A stretch of DNA of 64,000 nucleotides from Ectocarpus siliculosus (Eukaryota; Sar; Phaeophyceae; Ectocarpales; Ectocarpaceae), in NCBI GenBank assembly GCA_000310025.1, contig FN649759.1:675170-739169 (forward strand). The letters are read 5' to 3'. Positions 1 to 10,885 of the stretch are shown piece after piece (the stretch's first letter is position 1; the number at the start of each line of letters is the position of its first letter). The position numbers were made by a program, and so were the translations under genes. A model generated the notes under the pieces. The model saw nothing but the letters and a program-made list of their open reading frames with translations. It made no database searches and was not told the origin of the DNA.

Positions 1-3000
1 CGAATAGGGTTATCCTGGCCGTTGGCCACAGCGCGAGGCCCCTGTACGAGAGGCTGCTAGACTCCGGAGTGAGCCTTGAAGCCAAGGGCATCGCGGTCGG
101 GTTCCGAATCGAGCACCCACAGGTGAAATGTCGGTGGATACCTGTGCGTGGGTGATGTTCTACGGTGTTTTGGATTCGTTCGACGTCCGAAAGGATACCC
201 CCTACGGAATGGTATTTTGTTTTCCTGGTAGAGTGATTTCCTTCTCTTTGTTTTCTTTGACACGCTTTGCACCTGACGGTCAACCACGGTGTAGATTGCT
301 CGCCACATGCTACATGCCACATGCATCATGATACATGCTACATGCTGCGTGCTACATGCTACATGCTACATGCTACATGCTACATGCTACATGCTACATG
401 CCAATTAAAGCTATGAGAGAAAACGGTGGAACTTGCTGGGCGTCCAATAGAGTAGTGGTGAAAAGTGTCGGCGTGACGAGTTCGTGGTTCGATTCACTCC
501 TTCCGTGTTTTTTGCCCGAGCTACAATAGTAGACACTTTTCGCGGCGGCGGGGTGTGTGGTCGTTCTGGCCACGACAACAACCGGGTGTGCAATTGCAGG
601 TCTTTGGAAGCTTCTTTTTTCTGGGTCTCAATCTTCACATGTTTGGAACGGTATGTACCGCCATGTGGGTTACTCGTCCTCAGCAAAGAGTAAGACCGCC
701 AAGTTTAACGATATTATCATGTGTATTTTCTGATGATCCCCTGTTGTCCACGCGGCCTGTGAACACGTTGCAGGAGATGATCAACGAGCTGAGATACGGA
801 GCCGAGATCGCTTCGATGGTCGACAGGGGCAAGGGAAAAGTGTGTTGAGTTCTGAAAGAATGCAGCTAGTTTTCGTGTGGTTTGCTTTGGTCACGCCCCT
901 TAAGCGCGTGGTTAGAGTATTGATGTCCGTTCACCATGTTATTATTGACACCGGTGGGATCATCAGCACGTCCATATTCATGCAAGGGGAAACAATTTCT
1001 GAATCACCCACTATCGTGTTCTTGTGTAGAAACGATTGCCCCCCCCGGTGATAACACCACTTATTTTGTTGGAAGTTTTGCAGGAGTTCACTAAACGCAT
1101 CGAGTAGCCTAACAATTCCATCTCCCCCGAACATTCATGTTGTTCGCCTCCCCTTTTTCTCTCGCGGAATTTCAGGTGCCCGTGGCTGACTACAGATTAA
1201 CCCAGTCGCTCGGAGCTGACAAGTCTGATGAGGCTAGACAAGGGTCGGCGAAACGAGGGTACCAGGACCGAAGCTGTTACAGCTTCTGCATGTGCCCGGG
1301 GGGGCAGGTAGTGCCGACGAGCGTCGACCCCAAGGAGGTGTGTGGTTGTTGGCCCGGAGCCCCCCCGTGGCTGAGTTTAAGCCCGTGTCAGTTGAGGTGA
1401 CTGCGGCAGGGCCAGCATACGTATTTGACCCCATGCATGAGAGTCTTTGAACTCAGCCACTAGCTGTGATGGATAAGCATCAAATCGCCATTTCACATTT
1501 CTTGTTCCCCTGTGAATGATCTGGTATTTTCCCACCTTCCATCCTACCCTTTCTCCATCATCAAGCATCAAGCATAACCACCCTCCTGGCTTTGGTCTAC
1601 CGCACGTACCGCACAGGTGTGCGTGAACGGCATGAGCTTCTCCAAGCGTGAGTCTAAGTGGGCAAACGCCGCCCTCGTCGTATCCCTCAGCCCGAAAGAC
1701 GTGGCCGATGACGTTTTCGCACTGGAGGGGGCCGAAGCTGGGAATGGTCCTCTCAGGGGGGTGAGGTGGCAGTCGGCGATGGAGAGAAGAGCAGCGGAGA
1801 TGGGCGGCGGAAATCTCGGTAAGACGAAGGCATTGTTGCTTTGACCACAACAGAAGACGCCGGCCATGTTCATTCATCTGAGCAAGTCTCCGTTGGAACT
1901 CGGCACGCCCGTTGGTTGCAGATCTCCGGGTCATGTAAAGTTTCTCGAGAACTGGTGAACACTGGAGTACAGACGGTAGCTGTTTTTTCTCGGGGGGATT
2001 GGGGCATGCACGAATAAGGCGGAAAAGACGGTGACAGGCGTCCCTGGTGGCATGGGGCCTGGAGACGAGTGGCGTTCATGCGGATGGAGGGTAGGTTGGG
2101 GCGCGGAGGGATGTTCGCTGAGTAGGCGCAGAATGTTACAGCTGTTGTCCCGTGCAACAGAGAAGGGAGCACTTCACTTGCGAGCACGCTCGAGAACATC
2201 AGAAACACGCAAACGCTTGGACGCGCACGAAACGGTCGATGCTGGATTGAGTTTCTGGAAGAAACTAAGCTCTCGAGGAAACTTGACGAAACGTGTACAA
2301 AACAAGTCGGAAGTTGGCGTCGTTGAGGTTGTATCCCTTTTTTCCAGATTTGCTCCGATCCCAGCTTACACAAATTATGCTTCACTCTTTTCACCGCTTT
2401 TGCACTACCGATATACCTCGCGCTCTTCGACTTTTACTTTCCTCCTAGCTGACCCAGTCCGCCCCCGGCCCCGTTCGATCTTCTGCGCCCCCCTCCGCCC
2501 AAACGCCAACGGAACCGAAACCGAAACGTCACGTCAGTTGTTCCGGTTCAGCGCGTAACGGACTTCATGGCGGGTTCTTCTGGGCGGGACGCCGATTTGC
2601 CATCCTCCAGCTACCGGTTGGGGGTTCGAGCGGGGCCTCTGCACGAGGTGAGCACCTACATCTCCGATGAGATATGTAAGATCTACGATGAGATCTACGA
2701 TGAACTGAGTGAAGCCTTCACCAGGAATGTAGCAACTGATGTTCGGCATTTCACACCCCTTCTTCTTCCGGATGTCGAGCGAAAATTTCCGTACATGCAC
2801 GTATTTCTTGTTGATAGTGTCATGGGAAGGCTGACTGCCCGTCGGGCATACTTGTCGACAATAGATGTGTCGCAGTCTACGTGTGGAGGATTGAATACAG
2901 GACTCTGTGTGAGGGGGTGTTGATGTTGTCCGGGATCTCTGCGGGCGGCCAGGTCACTCTCTACCCACAACATGCGTCTTGTCAACTGCCTTGATTGTCT

Positions 3001-4395
3001 GTCACTCATCCTTGCTGCTGTACGGTTATTTTCTCCCTTTTCTCGTGAACGGTGATAGCTTTACCCGTCGTACGTGACGGAGGGTCTCCGAGAAGCCTTG
3101 GAGGCTTTCGAGAGACGCATGCCAGGCTTCGTGTGCGACGAGGCGTTGCTTCACGGAGTTGAGACTCGGACGAGCTCTCCTGTGCAGGTAAATCCAGCGG
3201 GAAAGACTACCAGTGCCGGCGGTGTGTGGCGAGCTTCTAGCAGACCATGCTTGTGTGGGGTGGTGAATCGTTTCTGGGGACTTGAAGACGTGCAGATAGA
3301 TGCGTTAGGATGATTTCCATGGCGACCGTTGTGGGAGTGAAAGTTTTCCTTCTACGAATGTGGGCGACGGAAAACGGAGAGCCCTGTTTCTTCTTCAGTT
3401 TTGGCGATTCCTCCAAGGGGAGTTGAGCTGAATTGTTATTCCAGTCGAAAGTTGTAACCGAGCAGGAATGAAGCCATTCGGGAACCATGCGTAGAGATTG
3501 ATACCCGATCGCAGTTTTGATGGGACGCTGTAGGTTGGCTTTTCATGCATCCGCAAGCTTGTGCCCCACTGCGGAGTACAGCGAAGTTGATGTGTACGCA
3601 CCATTGCATGCCACGGTTTCACATTTCTGCGATCTGGCTCTTGAGACCTATGCCACATGGCCAGATCGTCCCTGTAACCCACCTGCAGCATTGAGGAAAT
3701 ATGCCATCAACCCATTCCGTCACATCTGTTTTCGGGTGCCCCGTGCCTTGGGTCAGGTGGAGCGGAATGCTGATACGCTGGAGTGTCCGTCGATGGAAGG
3801 CTTGTTCCCCACGGGAGAAGGCGCGGGATACGCTGGTGAGAATGCATATGCACACTGCTCTCGTTTTGAATGCCGCGGGGGGTTTCAATGAAGTGGTGTA
3901 GTTTAGTTTCCATCCATGCAACATTCAGTCCTTCCAGTCGAATGTTGGCTGCCATTGGGGAGGAAATGCAATGGTATGTCTAGCGTAACGATGGTATTGC
4001 TGGTTCTAGTCATGCCGACTCACTCGAGGAGGGCTACAGTAGCCAAGGGCAGAATGCCGGAGTCGACCTGTATTCTGGCTACTTGCATTGACGCCTGAAG
4101 GATCACCGAAAGCAAGCCTACACGATTTCGTTGAAGGCCGGCATATTGTGTCGTTAGTGTTGACAGGTACCGTTTGTTCGACCGCATTCCTGGCTCGACG
4201 TTCACATTATATGCATCCTACGCCCTCAGTGTGCTTTCTCTGCCTTGCTGCCTTCGATACGTTTTCCACAAAATATTTTCTGGCGATGTTGAAGGTGGAA
4301 TCGTGAGCGCTGCCGTTGACGGCATCCGTGTGGGACAGTCTGTGGCGATGCAAGTCTTGTCAGCTGCGATGTCAGCAAGAAATTCAGAGGTCTAA
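1..4395 (+). CDS. FAD-dependent oxidoreductase, COG2509 family (3' part, 8 exons)
   Basis: C-terminal 322 residues of a predicted FAD-dependent dehydrogenase; the N-terminal dinucleotide-binding part lies outside the window. Exons placed at 3-122, 774-839, 1176-1337, 1617-1818, 2538-2647, 3059-3187, 3757-3835 and 4295-4395 (TAA). All junctions are GT..AG and the phases agree (0,0,0,1,0,0,1). Family landmarks appear in order: LAVGHSAR and FRIEHPQ (exon 1), GKGKVPVADYRL across junction 2/3, SFCMCPGGQVVPTS (exon 3), NGMSFSKRESKWANAALVV (exon 4), PVQRVTDF (exon 5), GVETRTSSPV (exon 6), and GEGAGYAGGI across junction 7/8. Such proteins are known in bacteria and plastid-bearing eukaryotes; substrate is unknown and plastid location would be inference. 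The reading frame looks intact. High confidence in family, good confidence in exon ends. Confidence 0.88.
301..402. repeat. GCTACAT heptamer tandem repeat
   Basis: About a dozen copies of a 7-base unit (GCTACAT in this register), imperfect on the left and perfect from about 351 to 400. It lies in the first visible intron of the oxidoreductase gene and shows no coding potential of its own. It should be length-polymorphic. Confidence 0.9.
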
Positions 4396-5403
4396 CTACT
4401 TCGGGAATTTCTGTGGTCGGTTTGGGTAAACGAGCTCTGCCCGTCTGTGAGTTGTCGGAGATACCCGTACGGACAAGATGTTTGTCCACACTTCTCGGAT
4501 GTGTCTCGGTCTGTGGCGTTCTTTCATGAAGAGGGTTCTGGTAGACTTGAACAAGGCGGCCGCACATGAGCGATTACATCGCCCGGGTGCGGTATTAGTA
4601 GGGGCTTGTCGTGTGACACCGGGAGCGAGTGCCGTGCCGCACCACTCGTGGGTGGGCTGTTACACGACGTGCTACCCCTTTAACACTAAACAGTGTTTCA
4701 CCTGGGATGCGTGGGCGTCCGATCTTTCGTTAATGATGACGTTTGTTGTCAACATGATCGGTGCTTGCCTGCGCTCTTGCGCAAAATATGACACTGTCTT
4801 TGTCAGCACGATAAGTCGATATTTTTGAACCACAATATTGCGTATCGTTCCGAGCTACAGAATAGACATGGATTGACCGGTCCTGTCGTTGCACTACAGT
4901 ATACAGGAATGCCATTGATGCGCTTCATCGATGCATCAGGGACACTACCACTTTTTGCAATGTGGACACTTCCACTCTCGTGTTATACGTATTCCGTTCC
5001 ATCCTGGCTTGTTAGTTGCTCTCTTGCAACGAGAGTTAGGGTACTGCAAAGAATAACTGTTGTTCCATATCCCCTGCTCAGTAGTCACCTCTGCCCACTG
5101 TGAAACTCGATGTGCCCTACGTGAATCCACGCTACGCCAGATTGGTTCTGAAATGTAGCCCAACATCGTATCTACTACGTGGCTGCTCTACCCCCATTTG
5201 CCATATATTCGATCCTGCTACTTCTCTGTTCTACCCCTTCCTTCTGCTTGGCTGCTCCATCCCCGTTCATCCTATTCTGCAGTTTATCTGACAAACTCGC
5301 CGGAGCATGGCGGTTTTGTTGTTGATACTCGTGGGTGTGAAATAACCCGCCTCTGTTCTCCGGGCACGTTTGGATACGCGACCGGGTCACACACATCTGA
5401 GGA
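4396..5403. other. intergenic, no gene recognised
   Basis: Region between the oxidoreductase stop and the next coding candidate. Only short, composition-driven open frames are present on both strands. I see no RNA gene, repeat or conserved motif. Confidence 0.5.
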
Positions 5404-5652
5404 CTAAATTTCAGTTTTTCGCAGATAATAAACAGCCAAATACTGTTGTGCCTGAAAAAAAAAAACGGGGTGGAAACATCGTGAGATTCGTGCTTGCAAC
5501 ACCTTGCAAATCCTCTCGAACACGATGATGTCCCCGAGCTCGTCTCCAAACGCTAGCTTCGGACGTGTCGCCATCACACGGGGTATTGAGACTCTGATGA
5601 TGTTTCCTTGCGGGGTCCATATGTACATGGGGTAGGCGGTCGGAGTCGCCAT
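5404..5652 (-). CDS. hypothetical small protein, possibly two exons
   Basis: An ATG at 5652 opens a frame reading MATPTAYPMYIWTPQG and onward, with varied codon use and a sensible residue mix (DELGDIIVFERICK at the end of exon 1). A donor-like GTGTTG follows at 5502. A very long T-tract ending in CAG gives an acceptor before 5451, so the protein could be exon 5503-5652 (50 aa) joined in phase 0 to exon 5404-5451 (AQQYLAVYYLRKTEI, stop). The 51-base intron is unusually short, and the frame is also open straight through it, so an unspliced product is equally possible. No family recognised. It may be an exon of a larger gene with the 5841-6137 frame. Confidence 0.33.
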   Translation of the reverse strand: MATPTAYPMYIWTPQGNIIRVSIPRVMATRPKLAFGDELGDIIVFERICKVLQARISRCFHPVFFFQAQQYLAVYYLRKTEI

Positions 5653-5840
5653 CTGGCAATATGTGAAACAAGGGTGCCCGGTCATGAGAATGAATCAATC
5701 GCCCAGTCAAGCAGAAGCGAGCTAGTTCCGGAGCATGCAAGCCGTTAGTTTTTGAAAAGGAGGCGGGCCCGAGTACGACAGTAAATGCGGGAATGCCCCC
5801 AGTAATCTGGTTGTTTGATCACTGGAATGATTTAGTGCAA

Positions 5841-6137
5841 CTATGTGTCTTTGTGAGGGCAAAAAAATACTTCGATATCACTCAGTAAGTAGCATGTGTC
5901 GCTGAAGTCCAGCGGCTCTCTTGAGCAGAGAGTTTTTCTCCCTCGCGAGAGATGCACACCGATCAAGACCTGAGCCTTCACCCACTCAATGACCCGACAC
6001 ACTGCGTCATCGTAAGGAATCCATCGGTGCAGATTGTTATGTCCTTCAAACAATATGGGACAATTCTGACCACGTCCAGACGCGTCCCCGAATAATTCTG
6101 AGCACTTCCCTTGAAACTCCTCCGTTGTGAATCGCAA
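5841..6137 (-). CDS. hypothetical protein, 98 aa
   Basis: Uninterrupted frame from ATG 6137 to stop 5841. Composition is protein-like: acidic/aromatic start (MRFTTEEFQGKCSELFG), a middle containing NLHRWIPYDDAVCRVIEW, and a hydrophilic tail with several cysteines. No transmembrane stretch or known motif. It sits on the same strand just upstream of the 5404-5652 candidate, which suggests the two could be exons of one gene. No recognised homologue; chance open frame not excluded. Confidence 0.28.
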   Translation of the reverse strand: MRFTTEEFQGKCSELFGDASGRGQNCPILFEGHNNLHRWIPYDDAVCRVIEWVKAQVLIGVHLSRGRKTLCSREPLDFSDTCYLLSDIEVFFCPHKDT

Positions 6138-6516
6138 GAAATTGCACGTTCTTGAGAATCTGAACGAACTTCATACGAAACCAAGCATACGCAAACAAAC
6201 GGTAATTCACACGCGATCCAGGTGGTCATTTTTCATGAGACCGACCATGAGAAAAATAGACGAAAAGTGTGGTTTGCGGTCTGAATCCTTCCGGCAACAT
6301 TGTGTGACTCCAGTCTCCATTGCTATAAGGATCGGAGAAATTGCGAATGAATCATTTGTCAGTGCTGTTTTGCAACCTATCGGAAATATGGCTTACTCAG
6401 TCTCTCTCACCTAAACCCATACAGGGAGCCGAAGGAGCACGCTCGTTCGCATTTCACACTTCTCACGCGCACTTCACATTTTTCATTCGCACTCCACATG
6501 CTCACCTTGTTCGTCA

Positions 6517-8245
6517 CTATTCCGTGAACCTCACCAAATCCATTACGAACCTCGTGCAGTTGGGGAAGTACATCTTGACGGCGTCTTCAAAGTTTTCGCG
6601 GTCTGCCTCGGATACCCTCACGCGGATAGTGTCTCCGCCACCGGCATTCTTGACAATCTCATCATCTTCTGCCCAGCCAGCCCGCTTCCTCATGCGCATC
6701 ACATCCAGGATCTTCGAAAAACAACTGGGATCGCAGTTGACTTTGTAGCGCCCGTCCTCGTCCACGCCCTTCCCACCCGACCATCTCTCGGCGAGCCAAG
6801 CGGCGAAAACAGAGTCCGTGCAAGCATGCAGCGTCCAATACAGGGTCGTTATGGATCGCCCGCGGACATTCAGCTCCACCACGGGATCCTCCTCCCCCCG
6901 TGCCACGTGGGGACCGTAAATGACGCACAGGGCTCGAGCAACGGTTCTGGCCCTGGCCGCCGCCTCGTCGAGCTCCACCCGAGCGTATGCTAGGGCCATG
7001 AGTTCCTCCATCAGCAGGTCGGCGATAGATTCCCCGAACTCCAGAGTATATTCCGCCGCAAGGGATTGGTCGACAGGAATGTGTTGATCCCAAGACATGA
7101 TTTCGGAAGAGGCCGGGGTCTCCACTTGCTCTGGCACCGAACGTACTTCGAACACCTCGACGTCCAGGACAAGTCCACCATTGAGAGCCAGAAAGGTGGA
7201 TTCTCCGTCGACATCGTATGTTCCTCGTCCAGTTGACAGGGTGCACCCGGTGGTCGGGTGGAAGTCCACGCGCATGTCGTGATTGCCGAAGCAGGGCCTG
7301 AAGGATTGGGAAGAGCTGTCACGACAACAGCTTAGTGCATTTCCTTGGCTGCCAGACTTCACACCCCACTTGACTGGTTCGAAGTCTTCTTCCGGAGAAT
7401 CGAGCATGAAAATGAAGGCCGAGTTCGACCATCGTCGTCCGTCATATGTACTCGGTGGGTGCCAACACGCCCCACCGGAGTAGCCGCCAACGATGCTGGC
7501 GCTCTCGGTTCCTCCACCTAGGAGCCTTTGCTTGAACCAGGGCTATCGTCATGGAGATGTTGCCGACGGCACGGCGGAACTTCTCGGAGGAAAACCCATC
7601 TCGGGATGCGCGGTAGAGAAGCCGAAGTCCATTGGAGTCTTCTGGGCACCAGCCTCGAATCGTGGAACTCCATACCGGAATATCGAAAGGGCTGCCGGCG
7701 ATTACGCTACCGCCTTCCACCAACATGCGCTTCTGGAACGTAGGAATGGCCGCTGACAACCCCAGCACATGTGAAACGTACATCAGGTTGACCTCCTCGT
7801 CCGCAGCCACGGCGGAACGCGAACGTTGTTCTCCACTCACCGACGGCGTGACAGAGCTGTTGAACAGGGTGTGGATGATGTGCTTGAGGCAGGTTGGGGA
7901 CTCGTCCAGCACGATGCGGCCGTCTGCATCACGGGGAACTCTCTTGTCCCAGACACCACCAACCAAGGCCCCAAAGGCAGATTCCCGCCCAGCCTTTGCG
8001 ATGAGAGAACGGTGCACGTGGGCGGGCGAACCACCGATGTTCATTCTCAGCACACCTTCATCTCTGGTGTTCGGCCTGAATCCGATTTCGAGCAACTGCT
8101 CCTGGTGTTGTTGCCGTCCCAGCTCGAGTGCTTCCCATTGGCTGTCGATATCGGTATTCGTGAGCTCTAGCTTCGCAATGAGCTCCTTGGTGTAGGCCGC
8201 CGCCGTTCTGCGGAAGGCCTTGCGTTCGTTCGAGTGAAGCAGCAT
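6517..8245 (-). pseudogene. BTB-TLDc-BTB paralogue A (single frameshift)
   Basis: The most diverged member of the local family. From ATG 8245 it encodes an N-terminal helical region, a first T1/BTB domain (MNIGGSPAHVHRSL, then WDKRVPRDADGRIVLDESP), and the start of a TLDc domain (LLYRASRDGF). The frame is then lost near 7515. A one-base slip restores it: from there GGYSGG and then FIFMLDSPEE continue TLDc, followed by the second T1/BTB domain (VVELNVRGRSITTLYWTL, SKILDVMRMRKR) and a stop at 6517. Total length would match intact copy B (585 aa). The slip could be real inactivation, a short unrecognised intron, or a sequencing error. Everything else is open, so decay is recent if real. Function unknown; T1/BTB domains usually mediate oligomerisation or Cullin-3 binding. 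Confidence 0.75.
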
Positions 8246-10703
8246 CGCCGATATCCCAATGTGAGCTTAGGGCCGTGATTTGCTGCCGTCCACAACAACA
8301 GTTGAACAAAGGATGTCGAGGGAAACAACGTGTCTTATGTCGTTGCGGTCTTCACATTTCTGGGAGGGTTGAGACAAAACGAGCTCCCGCATACATGTAG
8401 ATCCGGTTTGTATCAACTCGGAACTGTATTTCTGATGACCTCTACTGGCTCTATTTTCCGCGGCAAGAGCCAAGGAAACGGTGGGAAAGGGCGACGCCTC
8501 TCCCGAAAACCACGGCCCCACCGCGTTGCGTAGCGGCACCCGTTTTTTGTTCCTCAGCAATCTCAACAACAACAGTCCTCGCCTACATGTTCTCGCGAAT
8601 GAGTTCCTTCCCGGAACAGTTTTTGGATCTCTCACAACCCGATCCAATTCTTCACCAAGACATACATGGTAAATTGCGTTTTCGCAGCAAGCGTCGGACA
8701 ACAGCTAGCTGTGTTGCCGTGTGGAGTCTATTGGTGCAACTTTGAAGAAACCGGACGAGGCATCGCGTTGGAACCTGGTTCGCTTGGACTAGAGGTTGTT
8801 CGCGTCCTGTTTGGTGTTGTTTTTTCGATCCACCTTTTGCATTCACTCGATACATTCAGCACGATGAGTGGTACTTCTTTCAGTTCCGTATCATGGTGTG
8901 CTCCTTTTGCACTCGAACGGTTGATGCCACGAGTCGAGGTTCAGAGGTATGTTGTACAGTCACCTCCCGCACTTGCGGTTCAGTACTTGTAATGAGGAAC
9001 ATGACCGTTACTCATGGCGCAACGTTTATACAAACATTATGTCCACTCGCATTTGCTGTTCGGTACACAAGTACAGGAACACGGCCGTAACGAAACGGTT
9101 GTTTCATAATAGTATTTCGAAGCATAACACTGCGAAGCAAATTGCTACCCAAACAGTAGCTGCCCTACCCACCGAGGAAATTATTCCAGCGTTGCGAAAT
9201 AGGAGGTTCTAAAGCGCGGCCGGGGGTTCGCACGAAATAAACCTGCCATTGTGCGGTCGTGGTGTCGCGAAGAGCCCCACAGTCGACCCCGCGATCTATC
9301 TGTTGTTGGTTGTGGCTGTTCCCCTAAAAAACTAGAACGATGAATTCCTTCAGGGTTCTCAGGAAAATTGCCACAATATTGCGAGCAAGAGAAGAAGAAC
9401 TTAGCCATTGACCAACGATACGCAAGGGACGGAGAGGGCACAGGAGAACGGGTTGAGTTACTCGCCACCAATTCACACCATGTCACGAAGATACAAAGAG
9501 CGAAAGCACGGAACATCATACGGTTGAACCAAAGGGCGGCGAACTACAGTAGTGAACTCACTCTGTACGATGCTTCTGCCGAACACTAGTACATACATGC
9601 ATGATTCAACCTCTTTTCGCCTCCCTGTGGCTTAAGCTCAGGGGACTACAACATGGACGCTACCCATTAGTCTGCAGAGCAACTCCCAATATGGCGCCAT
9701 CATCGGGGCTTCCGGGAACCAGGCGAAAGAATGCAACACATGAGAGAACGCCGTTCGATAGACAGCGCCAGCAACACATTAAGCAGTAAGTGACGAAGAA
9801 GCACCACCAAATCGACCCCGCCACGTTGGCAGGAGCGTGTGGGGGGGTGAGGGGGTGTGAAAATTTCAAACGTCAGGGTAGGAACATAACTCTTGGGCCT
9901 GTATCCGCCTGGTTACAGAAGTGGGACAGGAATCATCGCCGCCAACCATACCAATTTCATACGTTTCGCCCTTGGTCGTCACATCCCCCCTCTACATACC
10001 AAAAATGTTTTCGTCTGCGTTTCCGGAAGGTATCGTGACAGATGCTTTGAGCACCAAAGCAGCCAACGACAGAAAGTCAAAGCTACTCGAAGTAAACGTA
10101 CTGACTCTCTGTCGCCAGCTGAGCAATACCGTTCTCGAGCACGGTAAATCCTCACCACTACACTTACGAGAAAAAATGCGCCGCGTCCAACCTGCAAACC
10201 TGCAACGCACGCTCTGTCCAGACATTGTACAAGTAGCCAATATTGGTTGTGGTGGCCTTTGGCGAAAATGTCTCGCGTCAAGCGACAACGGTAATGTGGA
10301 CCCGGTGACGAACGAGACCCACGACATTGGTACCGAGGTCCCGCTGCATGCACAGTCGCGCCTTGCGTGGCTCACACCCCCCCCCGATACAAATTGCCGA
10401 CACTCAATGTAATGCTGGGGCCTCTCCCCAAGATTGAACTAGAAATATCCAAAACCAGACCAAAACCAAAACCAAAACACACCCACCCGCAAAAAACATA
10501 CTTGAAAAATCACTTTCGGACGGACTTGTCCGCGACACAAAATACAAACGCCTAGAAAGCAAGGCAGGTCGAGCGTCTCTTCAAAGGCGTACTTTTGTTC
10601 TACTGGAATACGCTTGGATCAAAGGCAGTCCCGTCGATCGGCGAGAGTTTCAGCAACACCTTGCCAGCGAGAACACCGGGCGCGGCTGTTCTGTTGGAGG
10701 TGA
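8246..10703. other. intergenic, nothing supported
   Basis: 2.5 kb upstream of paralogue A. Several open frames of 60-160 codons occur on both strands but overlap each other and match no family. Contains short A-rich stretches (about 10440-10490) only. No RNA gene or repeat array seen. Confidence 0.45.
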
Positions 10704-10885
10704 TCAAACCGCGCTAGCGGAAAGGGGTGGGCGCCTCTTTCCCCTGGCGATCTGCCAGAGCTCCCAGCCCCACAGGATCGACCACACCCATCCGATCACT
10801 ATCGGGGCGGTCACCATCTGCAAGATGCCGACCAGCACATTCTTCAGGCTGCACGTGCAGATTCCAGCGATGATTGTTCCAGCTC
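10704..10885 (-). CDS. Stum/Spec3-like membrane protein, orphan second exon
   Basis: Exon beginning after an acceptor (..GCACCAG at 10886) in phase 1 and ending at stop 10704. It encodes GAGTIIAGI, then VLVGILQMVTAPIVIGWVWS and ILWGWELWQIARGK. This is the same order of motifs as exon 2 of the gene at 14555-17941: the PGxGTxIAG turn, the hydrophobic GILQ segment and the GWxWSxxWGWEL signature. Spec3/Stum proteins are small multi-pass membrane proteins; Drosophila Stum is needed for mechanical sensing in proprioceptive neurons. A role here is unknown. I could not find a matching exon 1 on the minus strand up to about 14.5 kb, so this is either a long-intron gene or a partial, possibly inverted, duplicate. 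Confidence 0.6.

Noticed and set aside
411-500. tRNA-like B-box (GTGGTTCGATTCAC) near 484
   Set aside because: No matching acceptor stem, A box or cloverleaf could be drawn around it, and it lies inside an intron.
1377-1934. 185-codon minus-strand open frame
   Set aside because: It lies opposite exon 4 of the COG2509 oxidoreductase, which carries recognisable family sequence and consistent splice phases.
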